Below are positions 41,431 to 49,940 of a DNA stretch of 64,000 nucleotides, piece after piece; within the stretch, counting starts at the first letter, position 1, and each line of letters starts with the position of its first letter. Made by a program: the position numbers and the translations under genes. Source of the stretch: JAGOBP01 sp046328575 (GTDB taxonomy: Bacteria; Chloroflexota; Anaerolineae; Fen-1058). Under the pieces are notes generated by a model. That model saw only the letters and a list, made by a program, of their open reading frames with translations, was not told where the DNA came from and searched no databases. The DNA lies in the NCBI GenBank assembly GCA_046328575.1, contig JAXLWI010000015.1:1-64000 (forward strand). Reading direction: 5' to 3'.

Positions 41431-42468
41431 ATGACACCATTCCTGCTGGTCTTCTTCGTTTCCTTCTTCCTCTCACTTGTTCTCACGCCACTAGCCGCAC
41501 GCCTGGGGCTGCGCCTGGGCTTGGCCGACGAACCAGGTGGTCGCCGACATCATTCCGGCAAGATCGCGCGCACGGGCGGCATCGCGCTTGCGTTAAGTTT
41601 TCTCGCAGGCGTGATCGTCACGCGACTGCTGAACTTGCCCAGCGATGATGCCAATGAAACAACCCGTATTACCGGTCTGATCATCGGCACAGTGATCGTC
41701 TTCATTTTCGGGCTGCTCGACGACAAATTCGAGTTTCGCCCTGGCTTGCAATTCGCCGTGCAATTTGTCGCTTCAATCGTTGCGATTGCGTCACTCATCA
41801 TCGTCGAACGTTTCAACAATCCGATCACAAACGAGCAGATCATTATCGATAGCGCGTGGCTCATTGTCGGCTTATCGGTCTTCTGGCTGATGGGCATGAT
41901 GAACACTGTCAACTGGCTCGACGGTCTGGATGGATTGGCCGATGGCATCGCGGCGATTTTCAGTTTCTTCCTCTTCCTCGCCACGATCCAGACCACGGCC
42001 AGTCATCAACCACAATACAGTCTCGCGCCACTGCCCCTGGCTTTGCTCGGCGCTACGCTTGGCTTTCTGCCCTATAATTTTCATCCGGCGCGGGTGTTCA
42101 TGGGGTCGAGCGGCGCGCTGACGTTGGGCTTCGCGTTGGGGAGCCTCGGTATTATCGGAGGCGCGAAGATGGCGACGGTGCTGTTGGTGTTGGCCGTGCC
42201 GATTATCGACGTCGCGTGGTTGATCGTATCGCGGATTCGACGCGGGACATCGCCGTTGAAAGGTGGCCGCGATCATCTGCATTTCCGATTGGTTGATCTA
42301 GGCCTCTCGCAACGACAGATCGTCGGCGGCTATTGGCTTATCAGTTTCTTGTTTGGGGCACTGGCCTTACTCATCGAAGCCCGCATTTATAAGTTGCTCG
42401 CGCTCGGCGCTTTGGGCATCGTCACCCTGGGTGTGATGATCTGGGCTTCACGGACGGACAAGGCATGA
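41431..42468 (+). CDS. MraY/WecA-like glycosyl-1-phosphate transferase
   Basis: A 345-residue multi-pass enzyme of glycosyltransferase family 4, which transfers a sugar-1-phosphate from UDP-sugar to undecaprenyl phosphate. It has about ten helices with LADEPGGRRHHSGKIARTGG near the N-terminus, the loop LLDDKFEFRPGLQ, the active-site NTVNWLDGLDGLADG, FMGSSGALTLGF and the WecA/TagO-type GRDHLHFRLVDLG. It probably starts a cell-wall polymer or glycan lipid carrier. It overlaps the next gene by 4 nt (ATGA). Confidence 0.93.
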   Translation: MTPFLLVFFVSFFLSLVLTPLAARLGLRLGLADEPGGRRHHSGKIARTGGIALALSFLAGVIVTRLLNLPSDDANETTRITGLIIGTVIVFIFGLLDDKFEFRPGLQFAVQFVASIVAIASLIIVERFNNPITNEQIIIDSAWLIVGLSVFWLMGMMNTVNWLDGLDGLADGIAAIFSFFLFLATIQTTASHQPQYSLAPLPLALLGATLGFLPYNFHPARVFMGSSGALTLGFALGSLGIIGGAKMATVLLVLAVPIIDVAWLIVSRIRRGTSPLKGGRDHLHFRLVDLGLSQRQIVGGYWLISFLFGALALLIEARIYKLLALGALGIVTLGVMIWASRTDKA

Positions 42469-43883
42469 CGCGTTTAACGATTCTGCATACCAACGATTTG
42501 CACGCACGCATCACTCAACTCGTGCGCATCGCCGCGCTGGCCAAGACTATTCGACGCGACGTCGAAGCTGCGGGTGGTCACTGCGTTTTGTGGGATGCCG
42601 GTGATGCGGAAGACACGACGCTGGTGGAAAGCAGCATGACCAAAGGCAATGCCGTCATGGCGATGTTACGCGGCGCGGGTTATGAACTCGAAGCGTTGGG
42701 CAATGCTTCGCCGCTCCGTTACGGCCCGCAGTGCATCGCCGCACTCGCAGAACAATTCGGGCGGCCCTTGTTGTGTGCTAATTTTATCGATCCGCGCACG
42801 CAGCAACTCGCCGCTGGGCTGTCGCCGTATGCGATCTTGAACTTCGGCGACTTGAAAGTCGGTGTCATTGGCCTGACCGATCCACTGCCGGCTTATCGGA
42901 TCTTCAAACTCATCACGCCAGCGCCCGCCGACATTCTGCCGGGGCTGATTGATGAAGTTCGGGGGCGCGGTGCACAGACGATCATTCTGCTGTCTCACTT
43001 GGGTTCACCGAAAGATCGCGCCGTGGCTGAAGCGATCAGCGGCATCGATGTGATCATCGGCGCGCACGATCACCAAGAGATCTATCCGCCGCTGAACGTG
43101 AATGGCACACTCATCGTGCAAGCCGGTTATTTTGGACGGCATCTGGGCCGCCTCGATCTTGAGATCGATCCGACGACCGGCCGCATCATCCAACATCGCG
43201 GCGAATTGCTGCCGATCACGGACGAGATGCCAATCGATGCCGAAGCACAGGCCGCCGTTGAAGCCGAACGTGAACGTGTACGACAAATTACAGCGCACGT
43301 TATCGGGCACGCGCATCAATCGATCGAGGTGGCCTACGATCGTGAATGTGTGGCTGGTCGATTGTTGGCTGATGCGCTGCGGGATCGGATGCAGGTCGAA
43401 ATTGCGTTGGCACTGAGCGGGCAATGGACCACGCCGCTTGAGGCTGGCCCGATTACGATTGGCAATCTCTTTACGGCGTGTCGTTCAACAGCCAATCCGG
43501 GTGTGGTCTCACTGACAGGCGAGCAGATCGTGAGTTTTCTACAAGCCGCGATACAGCCAGAAAATTCGGCGCGCACGCCACGCGGTCAGCGCGGTGTGCC
43601 GATCGGCTGGCCGAACGTCGCCGGGCTGCGCGTTGTTTATAATCCGGCTTCGCATCAAATTATCGAAGTTTATGCAAGCGAAGTCCTGTTAGAACCCGAT
43701 CGGCTCTATCGCGTGGCCAGCACGGATATGGAATTGACAGATTATTCCGGGTATTTGAAATTATCGGATGACCAGATCGAGTATGAGGTGCCGACGATCT
43801 CAGCCGAGGTATTGCAGGATTACATCGAGGCGCGCGGTTCGATCGGCGCGAGCGATCAACGTTTCTTTCGACGCGATGAATAG
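42465..43883 (+). CDS. 5'-nucleotidase/metallophosphatase family protein with altered catalytic motif
   Basis: A 472-residue protein with the two domains of the 5'-nucleotidase/UshA family. Metal motifs present are HTNDLHAR, DAGDAED, SHLG and GAHDHQ. The usual GNH(E/D) motif reads GNAS, so the catalytic His is replaced by Ala while the metal Asn remains. The C-terminal 5_nucleotid_C domain (about 265-450) is intact in outline. There is no signal peptide, so it is probably cytoplasmic, unlike UshA. It starts within the WecA-like gene (ATGA overlap). Activity may be reduced or different. Confidence 0.88.
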   Translation: MTRLTILHTNDLHARITQLVRIAALAKTIRRDVEAAGGHCVLWDAGDAEDTTLVESSMTKGNAVMAMLRGAGYELEALGNASPLRYGPQCIAALAEQFGRPLLCANFIDPRTQQLAAGLSPYAILNFGDLKVGVIGLTDPLPAYRIFKLITPAPADILPGLIDEVRGRGAQTIILLSHLGSPKDRAVAEAISGIDVIIGAHDHQEIYPPLNVNGTLIVQAGYFGRHLGRLDLEIDPTTGRIIQHRGELLPITDEMPIDAEAQAAVEAERERVRQITAHVIGHAHQSIEVAYDRECVAGRLLADALRDRMQVEIALALSGQWTTPLEAGPITIGNLFTACRSTANPGVVSLTGEQIVSFLQAAIQPENSARTPRGQRGVPIGWPNVAGLRVVYNPASHQIIEVYASEVLLEPDRLYRVASTDMELTDYSGYLKLSDDQIEYEVPTISAEVLQDYIEARGSIGASDQRFFRRDE

Positions 43884-44653
43884 TCCTCAGTAACATCCGT
43901 CGAGTATTCCACCGCGTGACCCGTGACGCGGCTGACGGTCGGTTCAAGCAGCGAGATGATCAAGCCGAACGGCACATCGACCACCAACGCAATAGTGAAG
44001 GCCGCGGCTAACCAACGCAACACTCCCCCTAAGGCTACTCCCACGCCTTCGACCGCTGTGTTCCAACCGAACATCAACGCGAGCACGAGCATGATGATGC
44101 TGAACAGGATCACGGGCGGCCACGTTTGTCGATCGGCGGGACTGGGCAACATCGCGTTGGCGATTACGAAGAGCAGGTACAACCACAACCACGCGTCGGG
44201 TGCGCGCAATACGCCGCCCAATGACGCGATCACGCCCCCGATGTTTTCACTTTGAACAGCCTCGCCTAAACTGCTGACGCCAAACGCCAGATACGAAATC
44301 AATAAGACGGCGATCGAGCCGAAGACCAACGGCGCCAAGCCAATAAGGCTGGTGCGAAACGCATCAACGTTTTCGACTTGCACCGAACCCAATCGCACGC
44401 GGCCATCGGCTGAGCGGCGCGGCACAATCGAGAATTCGCCGGTTTGCACGCCCAGAACGCGCGCCGTTAGCCAATGCGAAAGTTCGTGCAGCGCCACGCC
44501 GGGCAGCAATGGCAGCGCGTATAACACGAGCGCCATCTCGGCGTCACGCGAGATCAAATAGGCGATGCCATGCAGATGTTTGTGGATCCACTTCTGCACC
44601 AGCACTAGCAGCACTAAAGTCACTACGAACCACACGTACGGGGTTACTGACAT
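43856..44653 (-). CDS. M50-like membrane metalloprotease, first of a tandem pair
   Basis: A 265-residue multi-pass protein with the zinc motif HELSH in a membrane helix (about residue 56) and a later conserved PSPADRQTWP that may supply a third ligand in place of the usual M50 Asp motif. SLIGLAPLVFG is shared with the next gene. Such proteases cut substrates within the membrane. The 3' end overlaps that of the 5'-nucleotidase-like gene by 28 nt on the opposite strand. It has its own start 9 nt after the second paralogue. Confidence 0.82.
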   Translation of the reverse strand: MSVTPYVWFVVTLVLLVLVQKWIHKHLHGIAYLISRDAEMALVLYALPLLPGVALHELSHWLTARVLGVQTGEFSIVPRRSADGRVRLGSVQVENVDAFRTSLIGLAPLVFGSIAVLLISYLAFGVSSLGEAVQSENIGGVIASLGGVLRAPDAWLWLYLLFVIANAMLPSPADRQTWPPVILFSIIMLVLALMFGWNTAVEGVGVALGGVLRWLAAAFTIALVVDVPFGLIISLLEPTVSRVTGHAVEYSTDVTEDYSSRRKKR

Positions 44654-44662
44654 ACTCGACCT

Positions 44663-45394
44663 TTAGTAGCGACGCGGTCGGCGCAACAACCACGCCAGCA
44701 ACGTCAGTACGATCAAGACGGGCACTCCGACGATCAATGCGATGCTGAATGATCCGGCCAGCCACGCTAACGGCACGTCCAGCACCGATTCCAGCGGATG
44801 TGTATCAATACGCCCCATCGTCGCGATAAACAGCACGGCGGTAATGAACAACACTAAATACGGCCAGTCGTGCCGATCGGGAGCGCTGGGCAATAACGTG
44901 AGTGTAATCGCCAACAACAGATACAACCACGCGCCACCTTCTGGTACAGTGATCATCTCACGCAATGCGCCAATCATCAAGTTGACATCACGCGCATCCA
45001 CCGCCGCGATCAAGCTGGTGCTGCCAAACACATTCTGGCCGATCCAGATCAACGCCGCACTGCCGAACACCAGCGGCGCGGCACCGATCAAACTCGATCG
45101 TACGAAGTCAACTTGCCGCAGCCACACTTCGCCCAGCGAGGCACTGCCATCTTCATAGATCGTCGGCGTTAACTGAATGCGATGCACGCGCACACCGAGT
45201 AACAACGCCGTGATCGCGTGTGCCAATTCATGCAGCAGCACGCCTGGCCACAATAACAACGCATATAAGCGGAATGCGGCTCGACCGCTGCCGAAGATCG
45301 CATATGATACGCGAAACAGCGTGCGATGGATCAACGTCTGTACGATGAACACACCCGTCAAGGTGATCAGAAACCAACTCAGCGTCGCCGACAT
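44663..45394 (-). CDS. M50-like membrane metalloprotease, second of a tandem pair
   Basis: A 243-residue paralogue of the neighbouring protein. It has zinc motif HELAH, SLIGAAPLVFGS, WLYLLLAI and PSAPDRHDWP at matching positions. The ATG at 45394 makes the N-terminus align with that of the paralogue; a longer reading has no support. The pair probably arose by tandem duplication and is co-transcribed. The substrate is unknown. Confidence 0.82.
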   Translation of the reverse strand: MSATLSWFLITLTGVFIVQTLIHRTLFRVSYAIFGSGRAAFRLYALLLWPGVLLHELAHAITALLLGVRVHRIQLTPTIYEDGSASLGEVWLRQVDFVRSSLIGAAPLVFGSAALIWIGQNVFGSTSLIAAVDARDVNLMIGALREMITVPEGGAWLYLLLAITLTLLPSAPDRHDWPYLVLFITAVLFIATMGRIDTHPLESVLDVPLAWLAGSFSIALIVGVPVLIVLTLLAWLLRRPRRY

Positions 45395-45440
45395 ATGATG
45401 TTTTCTCGGGTTTTTCCTGCGCGGGCGAAAAGAATTGAAT

Positions 45441-45469
45441 TTGCCTTTTTTCCAGACCCTCGATATACT
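45441..45469 (+). promoter_or_regulatory. Promoter of the HU gene
   Basis: TTGCCT (45441-45446), a 17-nt spacer and TATACT (45464-45469); AAAGGAG follows at 45521-45527. Confidence 0.75.
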
Positions 45470-45534
45470 AAGGGCAGCTCTTCCATCCCACCGAAGTGCG
45501 AGTAAACAAATTTTTCTCACAAAGGAGAAATGTC

Positions 45535-45849
45535 ATGGCGGGTAAACGAATGACCAAGTCGGAATTCATTGGCGCGATTGCGAAGCAGAGCGGCCTGGAG
45601 AAGAAGCAAGTCACCGCGGCCCTTAATGCCCTCAACGTCGTCGTCGTGAAGCAACTCAGCAAGGGCCCCGGCGAAGTAGTGCTGCCCGGTCTGCTCAAGC
45701 TGGTCACTGTCAAGAAGCCGGCCACCAAAGCGCGCGAAGGCATCAACCCCTTCACCGGCCAACCGACGATCTTCAAGGCCAAGCCGGCCACCAAAGTTGT
45801 TAAGGCCCGCCCTATTAAGGCCCTGAAGGACGCCGTCGTCGGCAAGTAA
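45535..45849 (+). CDS. HU-family DNA-binding protein
   Basis: A 104-residue nucleoid protein of the HU/IHF fold. The start MTKSEFIGAIAKQSGLEKKQ (residues 6-25) and VVLPGLLKLVTVKKPATKAR followed by NPFTGQP are typical. The C-terminal extension is Lys/Ala-rich. The expected DNA-intercalating Pro is in the NPFTGQP arm. It has its own promoter, an AAAGGAGAAA site and a terminator, so it is monocistronic. Confidence 0.94.
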   Translation: MAGKRMTKSEFIGAIAKQSGLEKKQVTAALNALNVVVVKQLSKGPGEVVLPGLLKLVTVKKPATKAREGINPFTGQPTIFKAKPATKVVKARPIKALKDAVVGK

Positions 45850-45868
45850 TTGTATCGGTAACAAAATC

Positions 45869-45897
45869 GCCCCGGTTCGCCCGGGGCTTTTTTGTTT
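45869..45897 (+). terminator. Rho-independent terminator of the HU gene
   Basis: GCCCCGG (45869-45875), a short loop, CCGGGGC (45881-45887) and six T residues. Confidence 0.93.
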
Positions 45898-45933
45898 GTA
45901 CTTACATAGAACCGATTGAGTATCGACCTATCA

Positions 45934-45979
45934 ACGAGTAGCGCGTGGCGAGTCAAGCATCACCTCACGCGTTACTCGT
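45934..45979. repeat. Imperfect inverted repeat downstream of tpiA
   Basis: A 14-bp stem with one G-T pair (45934-45947 with 45966-45979) and an 18-nt loop. It lies between convergent HU and tpiA genes; no T-run is present, so a terminator role is uncertain. Confidence 0.45.
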
Positions 45980-45985
45980 CACTCA

Positions 45986-46753
45986 TTATGCCTTCGCCTT
46001 CGCCGTCCCCTTCACAATCTCGGCAAAATCTGCGGCTTTCAACGACGCACCACCGACAAGACCGCCATCGATGTCGGGCATGCCCATGAACTCGGCGATG
46101 TTGGCGGGTGTTACGCTGCCGCCGTATTGAACACGTACGGCCTGCGCTACTGATTCGCCAAACATCTCGCTGAGCGGACCGCGCACGTTCAACGCGATGA
46201 CGCTGTTCGCGCCCGCGCCCGTGGCCGCTTTGCCCGTGCCGATTGCCCACACCGGCTCGTACGCGATCACGATCGACTGCGCTTGCTCGGCGGTCAAACC
46301 GGCCAGGCCGCCCTTCATCTGCGTGCTGACCACGCGGGCCGTCTCGCCCGCTTCGTATTGCGTCAACGTCTCGCCTACGCACATGATTGGCGTCAGGCCC
46401 TTGGCCAATGCGGCCTTCACGCGCTTATTCACCGTCTCATCGGTCTCGCCGAAATATTGGCGGCGCTCGCTGTGCCCGATGATCACATAGTCAACCAGAC
46501 CCTTCAGCATGTGCGCGGATACTTCACCGGTAAACGCGCCCTTCTCTTCCCAATGCATGTTCTGCGCGCCGACCTTGATTTTCGAGCCAGCCAACGCATC
46601 GGCCACGACACTCAACGCCACGAACGGCGGACACACCGCCACTTCGACAGAATCCACGTCGATGATCAAGCGGCGCAATTCGCGCACCAACTCAATCGCT
46701 TCGGCGGGGTTCTTGTTCATCTTCCAGTTACCGGCAATAAACGGGGTTCGCAT
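45986..46753 (-). CDS. tpiA: Triosephosphate isomerase
   Basis: Interconverts dihydroxyacetone phosphate and glyceraldehyde-3-phosphate. The 255-residue TIM barrel has FIAGNWKMNKNP with the catalytic Lys, the catalytic His in IIGHSERRQYFGET, AYEPVWAIGTGKAATG with the catalytic Glu, and GGSVTPANI. It lies 35 nt downstream of the second kinase gene on the same strand. Confidence 0.97.
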   Translation of the reverse strand: MRTPFIAGNWKMNKNPAEAIELVRELRRLIIDVDSVEVAVCPPFVALSVVADALAGSKIKVGAQNMHWEEKGAFTGEVSAHMLKGLVDYVIIGHSERRQYFGETDETVNKRVKAALAKGLTPIMCVGETLTQYEAGETARVVSTQMKGGLAGLTAEQAQSIVIAYEPVWAIGTGKAATGAGANSVIALNVRGPLSEMFGESVAQAVRVQYGGSVTPANIAEFMGMPDIDGGLVGGASLKAADFAEIVKGTAKAKA

Positions 46754-46788
46754 ATTCTGCTCCTTGAGGTGCGCTGAGCACCTGAATG

Positions 46789-48411
46789 TTATTTGAATCG
46801 ATCAGCCCGACAATCCAATTCGGCCAACACGAGTTTGATCCACGGCGCGATCGGTCCTTTGTAATCCGACAGGCCAGAGGTGGCAAATTCACGCGCGGCA
46901 CGGATCGGTTCGTTGCGTTTGAGCAGCAGGCAGGCTCGCAATGCATGAGCAGCCGCCAGATCAGGGCTGGTGCGCAGGGCTTTCGTGAGCGCGGCGTCGG
47001 CATCGTCGAGATTGTTTTGCATCAACGCGACTGCCGCCAAACCGACCTGCGGTTCGGCAGTGTTCGGCCCCTGCTGAGCCAAGATCTTTAAGTGCGGCTG
47101 CGCCTTGTCTGGTTGATTCGCCGCCAACCACGCATCACTCGCCAGAGCACGCAGCTGAACTTGCTCCGCGATCACAGTCGAGGTTGTCAACACCTGTTCA
47201 GCCGCTTGCGCCACCGTTTTGAATTGATCGCGCGCAGTTTTGAGATCGCCTTGCGCGGCGGTGGCATTGGCCGCGACAAATTGCTGTCGTAATGACTGAA
47301 TGGTATCGGTCGTCGGATTGTTCACAGGTGCAGCGGTCGCGGGCAACGCAGTCGGCACGCTGTTCGACGTCGAAGGCGCGCTAGTTGCTGCTGATTTCAA
47401 CACCAATAACGCAATCACCGCGACGACGATCAAACCAACACCGCCAATGATCAACCACACCCGATTGTTCGATCGCGGCTGAGCGGTGTCCACAATTTTC
47501 GTCGCCAGCGGATCAACCGTTGCGGCTACTGGCTCGATCGGGTGCGTGAGATTGATCGGGGCGGTGGTGACCACCGGCGTGCCGACTTCCGTCAACGCTT
47601 GATCCAAAGCCGCCATTAAGTCCGCCGCCGTAGCATAGCGGTCGTTACGATCCTTCGCCAACGCTTTCAGCAACACGCGTTCGAGCGGCTCAGGAAAATC
47701 GGGCTTCAGCGAGCGCGGCAGCGGCAGTGGCGCATAAATGTGATCGTGAATCACCGCGTACGGCGTGTCGGCTTGATAGGGCACGCGGCCCACCAGTAAT
47801 TCATACACCACCACGCCAAGTGAATACACGTCCGTGCGCGCGTCGAGATCACTGAGGCCTTGGGCTTGCTCCGGCGAAATGTACTGCGGCGTGCCGAGCA
47901 GCGAATCTTGCGACAGCGTCGATTCACCCGCCTGCGCGATACGGGCTAATCCGAAGTCCGCGAGGAACACGCCGCCGTCGGTGGTCAACAAAATGTTGCT
48001 GGGTTTCACATCGCGATGCAGCACGCCCTGCCCGTGCGCGTACGATAACGCGCCGACCACTGCCCGCACGATGCGCACACTTTCGTCACGCGGCAAATCC
48101 GATCGGGACAGGCGTGCCTTCAACGTCTCACCCTCGATGAAGCGCATCACCAAATATGGCTGTCCATCGGCTTCGCTAAAATCGTAAACGGGTACGATGT
48201 GGGGATGTTCCAGTTTGGCGACGATGCGGGCTTCACGCTGAAAACGCGAGAGGAAGTTGGGGTCTTGCTTGAAGGCCGGATGCAGCACCTTGATGGCCAC
48301 GAAGCGATCGAGCGCGGCATGATAGGCTTTGTAAACCGTCGCCATACCGCCGCTGCCCAACTGCTCGACGATGCGATAGGGCCCCACCTGTTGACCGACG
48401 ACGAACGTCAT
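46789..48411 (-). CDS. Serine/threonine protein kinase with TPR-like tail
   Basis: A 540-residue transmembrane kinase. The kinase domain (about 5-265) is complete: glycine loop GSGGMATVYK, VAIK lysine, HRDVKPSNILL and DFGLARI. A membrane helix (about 305-327) is followed by an Ala/Gln-rich helical extracytoplasmic region (about 350-540) with TPR-like helix pairs (ALASDAWLAANQPDKAQPHL, AALTKALRTSPDLAAAHALR). The ATG at 48411 has the better-spaced GGGAG. It probably senses envelope state. tpiA follows in the same direction. Confidence 0.9.
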   Translation of the reverse strand: MTFVVGQQVGPYRIVEQLGSGGMATVYKAYHAALDRFVAIKVLHPAFKQDPNFLSRFQREARIVAKLEHPHIVPVYDFSEADGQPYLVMRFIEGETLKARLSRSDLPRDESVRIVRAVVGALSYAHGQGVLHRDVKPSNILLTTDGGVFLADFGLARIAQAGESTLSQDSLLGTPQYISPEQAQGLSDLDARTDVYSLGVVVYELLVGRVPYQADTPYAVIHDHIYAPLPLPRSLKPDFPEPLERVLLKALAKDRNDRYATAADLMAALDQALTEVGTPVVTTAPINLTHPIEPVAATVDPLATKIVDTAQPRSNNRVWLIIGGVGLIVVAVIALLVLKSAATSAPSTSNSVPTALPATAAPVNNPTTDTIQSLRQQFVAANATAAQGDLKTARDQFKTVAQAAEQVLTTSTVIAEQVQLRALASDAWLAANQPDKAQPHLKILAQQGPNTAEPQVGLAAVALMQNNLDDADAALTKALRTSPDLAAAHALRACLLLKRNEPIRAAREFATSGLSDYKGPIAPWIKLVLAELDCRADRFK

Positions 48412-48439
48412 CATCCGCTCCCGGCACAAAACTAAGCCG

Positions 48440-48468
48440 ATTATAGCCGTGAGAGAATGTTTGTGCAA
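48440..48468 (-). promoter_or_regulatory. Promoter of the kinase-tpiA pair
   Basis: On the minus strand, TTGCAC (48463-48468), a 17-nt spacer and TATAAT (48440-48445). Confidence 0.75.
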
Positions 48469-48498
48469 CGCACACACACGGTCAGTCTACCTGGAGTG

Positions 48499-48507
48499 TG
48501 GTATGAT
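48499..48507 (+). promoter_or_regulatory. Extended -10 promoter of the Amt-like gene
   Basis: TGGTATGAT forms an extended -10 box 12 nt before the ATG at 48520, leaving a leader of only about six nucleotides. Confidence 0.5.
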
Positions 48508-48519
48508 TACGCCCAGCTT

Positions 48520-49860
48520 ATGGACATTGCGCCCGTTGTCGTCGCCTACTTCATTCCACTGGGTCTCATCCTCATCGCGTGGGGCAGTTGGGATCGTGAG
48601 CGTGCCCGCAGCCACGCGACGTTGGCGCTGGTCGTCATGGCACTGGCTGCAATCGCCTATGCCGCGATCGGTTTTGGGTTCAACTTTGGCGGCGTGGGTC
48701 TGCGGCCCGATGTGCCCGCCGGTCTGCGCGGACTCGATCAGCTGTGGTCGCCGATCGTCGGAACCGCGGGCCGCAATTGGGGCGTGATCGGTCTGACTGG
48801 TTTTCTCCTCAATGCCCGATCGATTTTGCCCGGCGACACCGCTCTGCTCTACGCCCTCTTCATTCATCAACTCCCCATCGTAATGGCCGCGGCCTTGATT
48901 CCAACTTTGACACTGGCAGGCCGCGTGCGATCAATCGGTCTGGCAATGCTGAGTGTGATTATCGCCGCCCTCACCGTGCCGATCTTTGGCGCGTGGACGT
49001 GGGGTGGCGGCTGGCTGTTCGCGTTGGGGCGCGATGCCAAATTCGGACATGGCCTCATCGATGCGGGCGGCGCAGCGACGACGTTCATAGCAACCGGGGC
49101 TATGACGCTGGCGTTGTTGCTGGCGCTGAAGATCAAACGCCCGTCATCATCCATCAACGAAACTTCGCTTGAACTCCCGCTCCGATCGGCCTTCGGCGCG
49201 ATCACGTTGTTGATCGGTTGGCTGGCGTGGCTTACCACTGATCCGATCTTACGCGCGCTGCCTACGATCGATCTGGCCTTCGCAACCACAAATGTGCTGC
49301 TGAGTGCGACTGCTGCTTTGATCGTATCAACCGCCTATGGCTGGTTCACAACCGGCAAACCGAGCGCGCAATTCGCCGCGCGCGGCGCGATCAGCGGCGC
49401 GATTGCAGCTGCAGCTGGCGCGCCCTTCGTGCCGACAACGGGCGCGTTGATCATCGGCGTGGTCGCCGGGCTGTGGACACCAATCGGGGTGTATTTGATC
49501 GAACGCCGCCTACATCTGGATGATGCCGCGGGTTTCGTCGCCGCGACCGGTCTATCGGGCGTGTGGTCGATCTTCGCCGTAGGCCTACTGGCCGATGGCA
49601 CGTACGGCGCAGGCTGGAACAACATCGGCGTGACGGAATATCTGGGCGTGTCCGGTCAGGGTATCACGGGACTGTGGGCGGGTGCGAACCTGCAAAACGA
49701 TCCGGGACAGATGTCAGCGCAATTGACGGGTTTGCTGGTGATTGCGTTGATGTCGTTCGTCGTGACGTGGCTGCTGGCGCGGCCATTTCGCCGTTCGGCT
49801 CCGAAAGAACGATCGAGTGAGCGTGTAAGCGAATCGCCCGTCAGCCGCTTCGACGCCTGA
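48520..49860 (+). CDS. Amt/Rh family ammonium transporter homologue lacking pore histidines
   Basis: A 446-residue, roughly eleven-helix protein with the Amt fold order: GFGFNFGG, an FIHQLPIVMAAALIPTLTLAGRVR helix, FGAWTWGGGW, HGLIDAGGAATTFIATG, and later LDDAAGFVAATGLSGVW. In classical Amt the pore His pair occurs in DFAG-x3-VH-x-NAG and in D-D-x5-V-H-G; the aligned positions here are Phe and Ala/Thr. So it may not conduct ammonium in the usual way, or may act as a sensor. No glnK gene is adjacent. The ATG at 48520 is supported by the promoter position. Confidence 0.8.
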   Translation: MDIAPVVVAYFIPLGLILIAWGSWDRERARSHATLALVVMALAAIAYAAIGFGFNFGGVGLRPDVPAGLRGLDQLWSPIVGTAGRNWGVIGLTGFLLNARSILPGDTALLYALFIHQLPIVMAAALIPTLTLAGRVRSIGLAMLSVIIAALTVPIFGAWTWGGGWLFALGRDAKFGHGLIDAGGAATTFIATGAMTLALLLALKIKRPSSSINETSLELPLRSAFGAITLLIGWLAWLTTDPILRALPTIDLAFATTNVLLSATAALIVSTAYGWFTTGKPSAQFAARGAISGAIAAAAGAPFVPTTGALIIGVVAGLWTPIGVYLIERRLHLDDAAGFVAATGLSGVWSIFAVGLLADGTYGAGWNNIGVTEYLGVSGQGITGLWAGANLQNDPGQMSAQLTGLLVIALMSFVVTWLLARPFRRSAPKERSSERVSESPVSRFDA

Positions 49861-49900
49861 CGATTTTCAGCGCTCCAAAAACGGGTCGATCTAAAAACTA

Positions 49901-49933
49901 ACGCCCTCGCCATAGTAATATCGGCGAGGGCGT
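49901..49933. terminator. Bidirectional terminator between amt-like and cytochrome genes
   Basis: ACGCCCTCGCC (49901-49911) pairs exactly with GGCGAGGGCGT (49923-49933). On the minus strand a TAGTTTTTA tail follows; it lies between convergent genes. Confidence 0.82.
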
Positions 49934-49940
49934 CGTGTGT

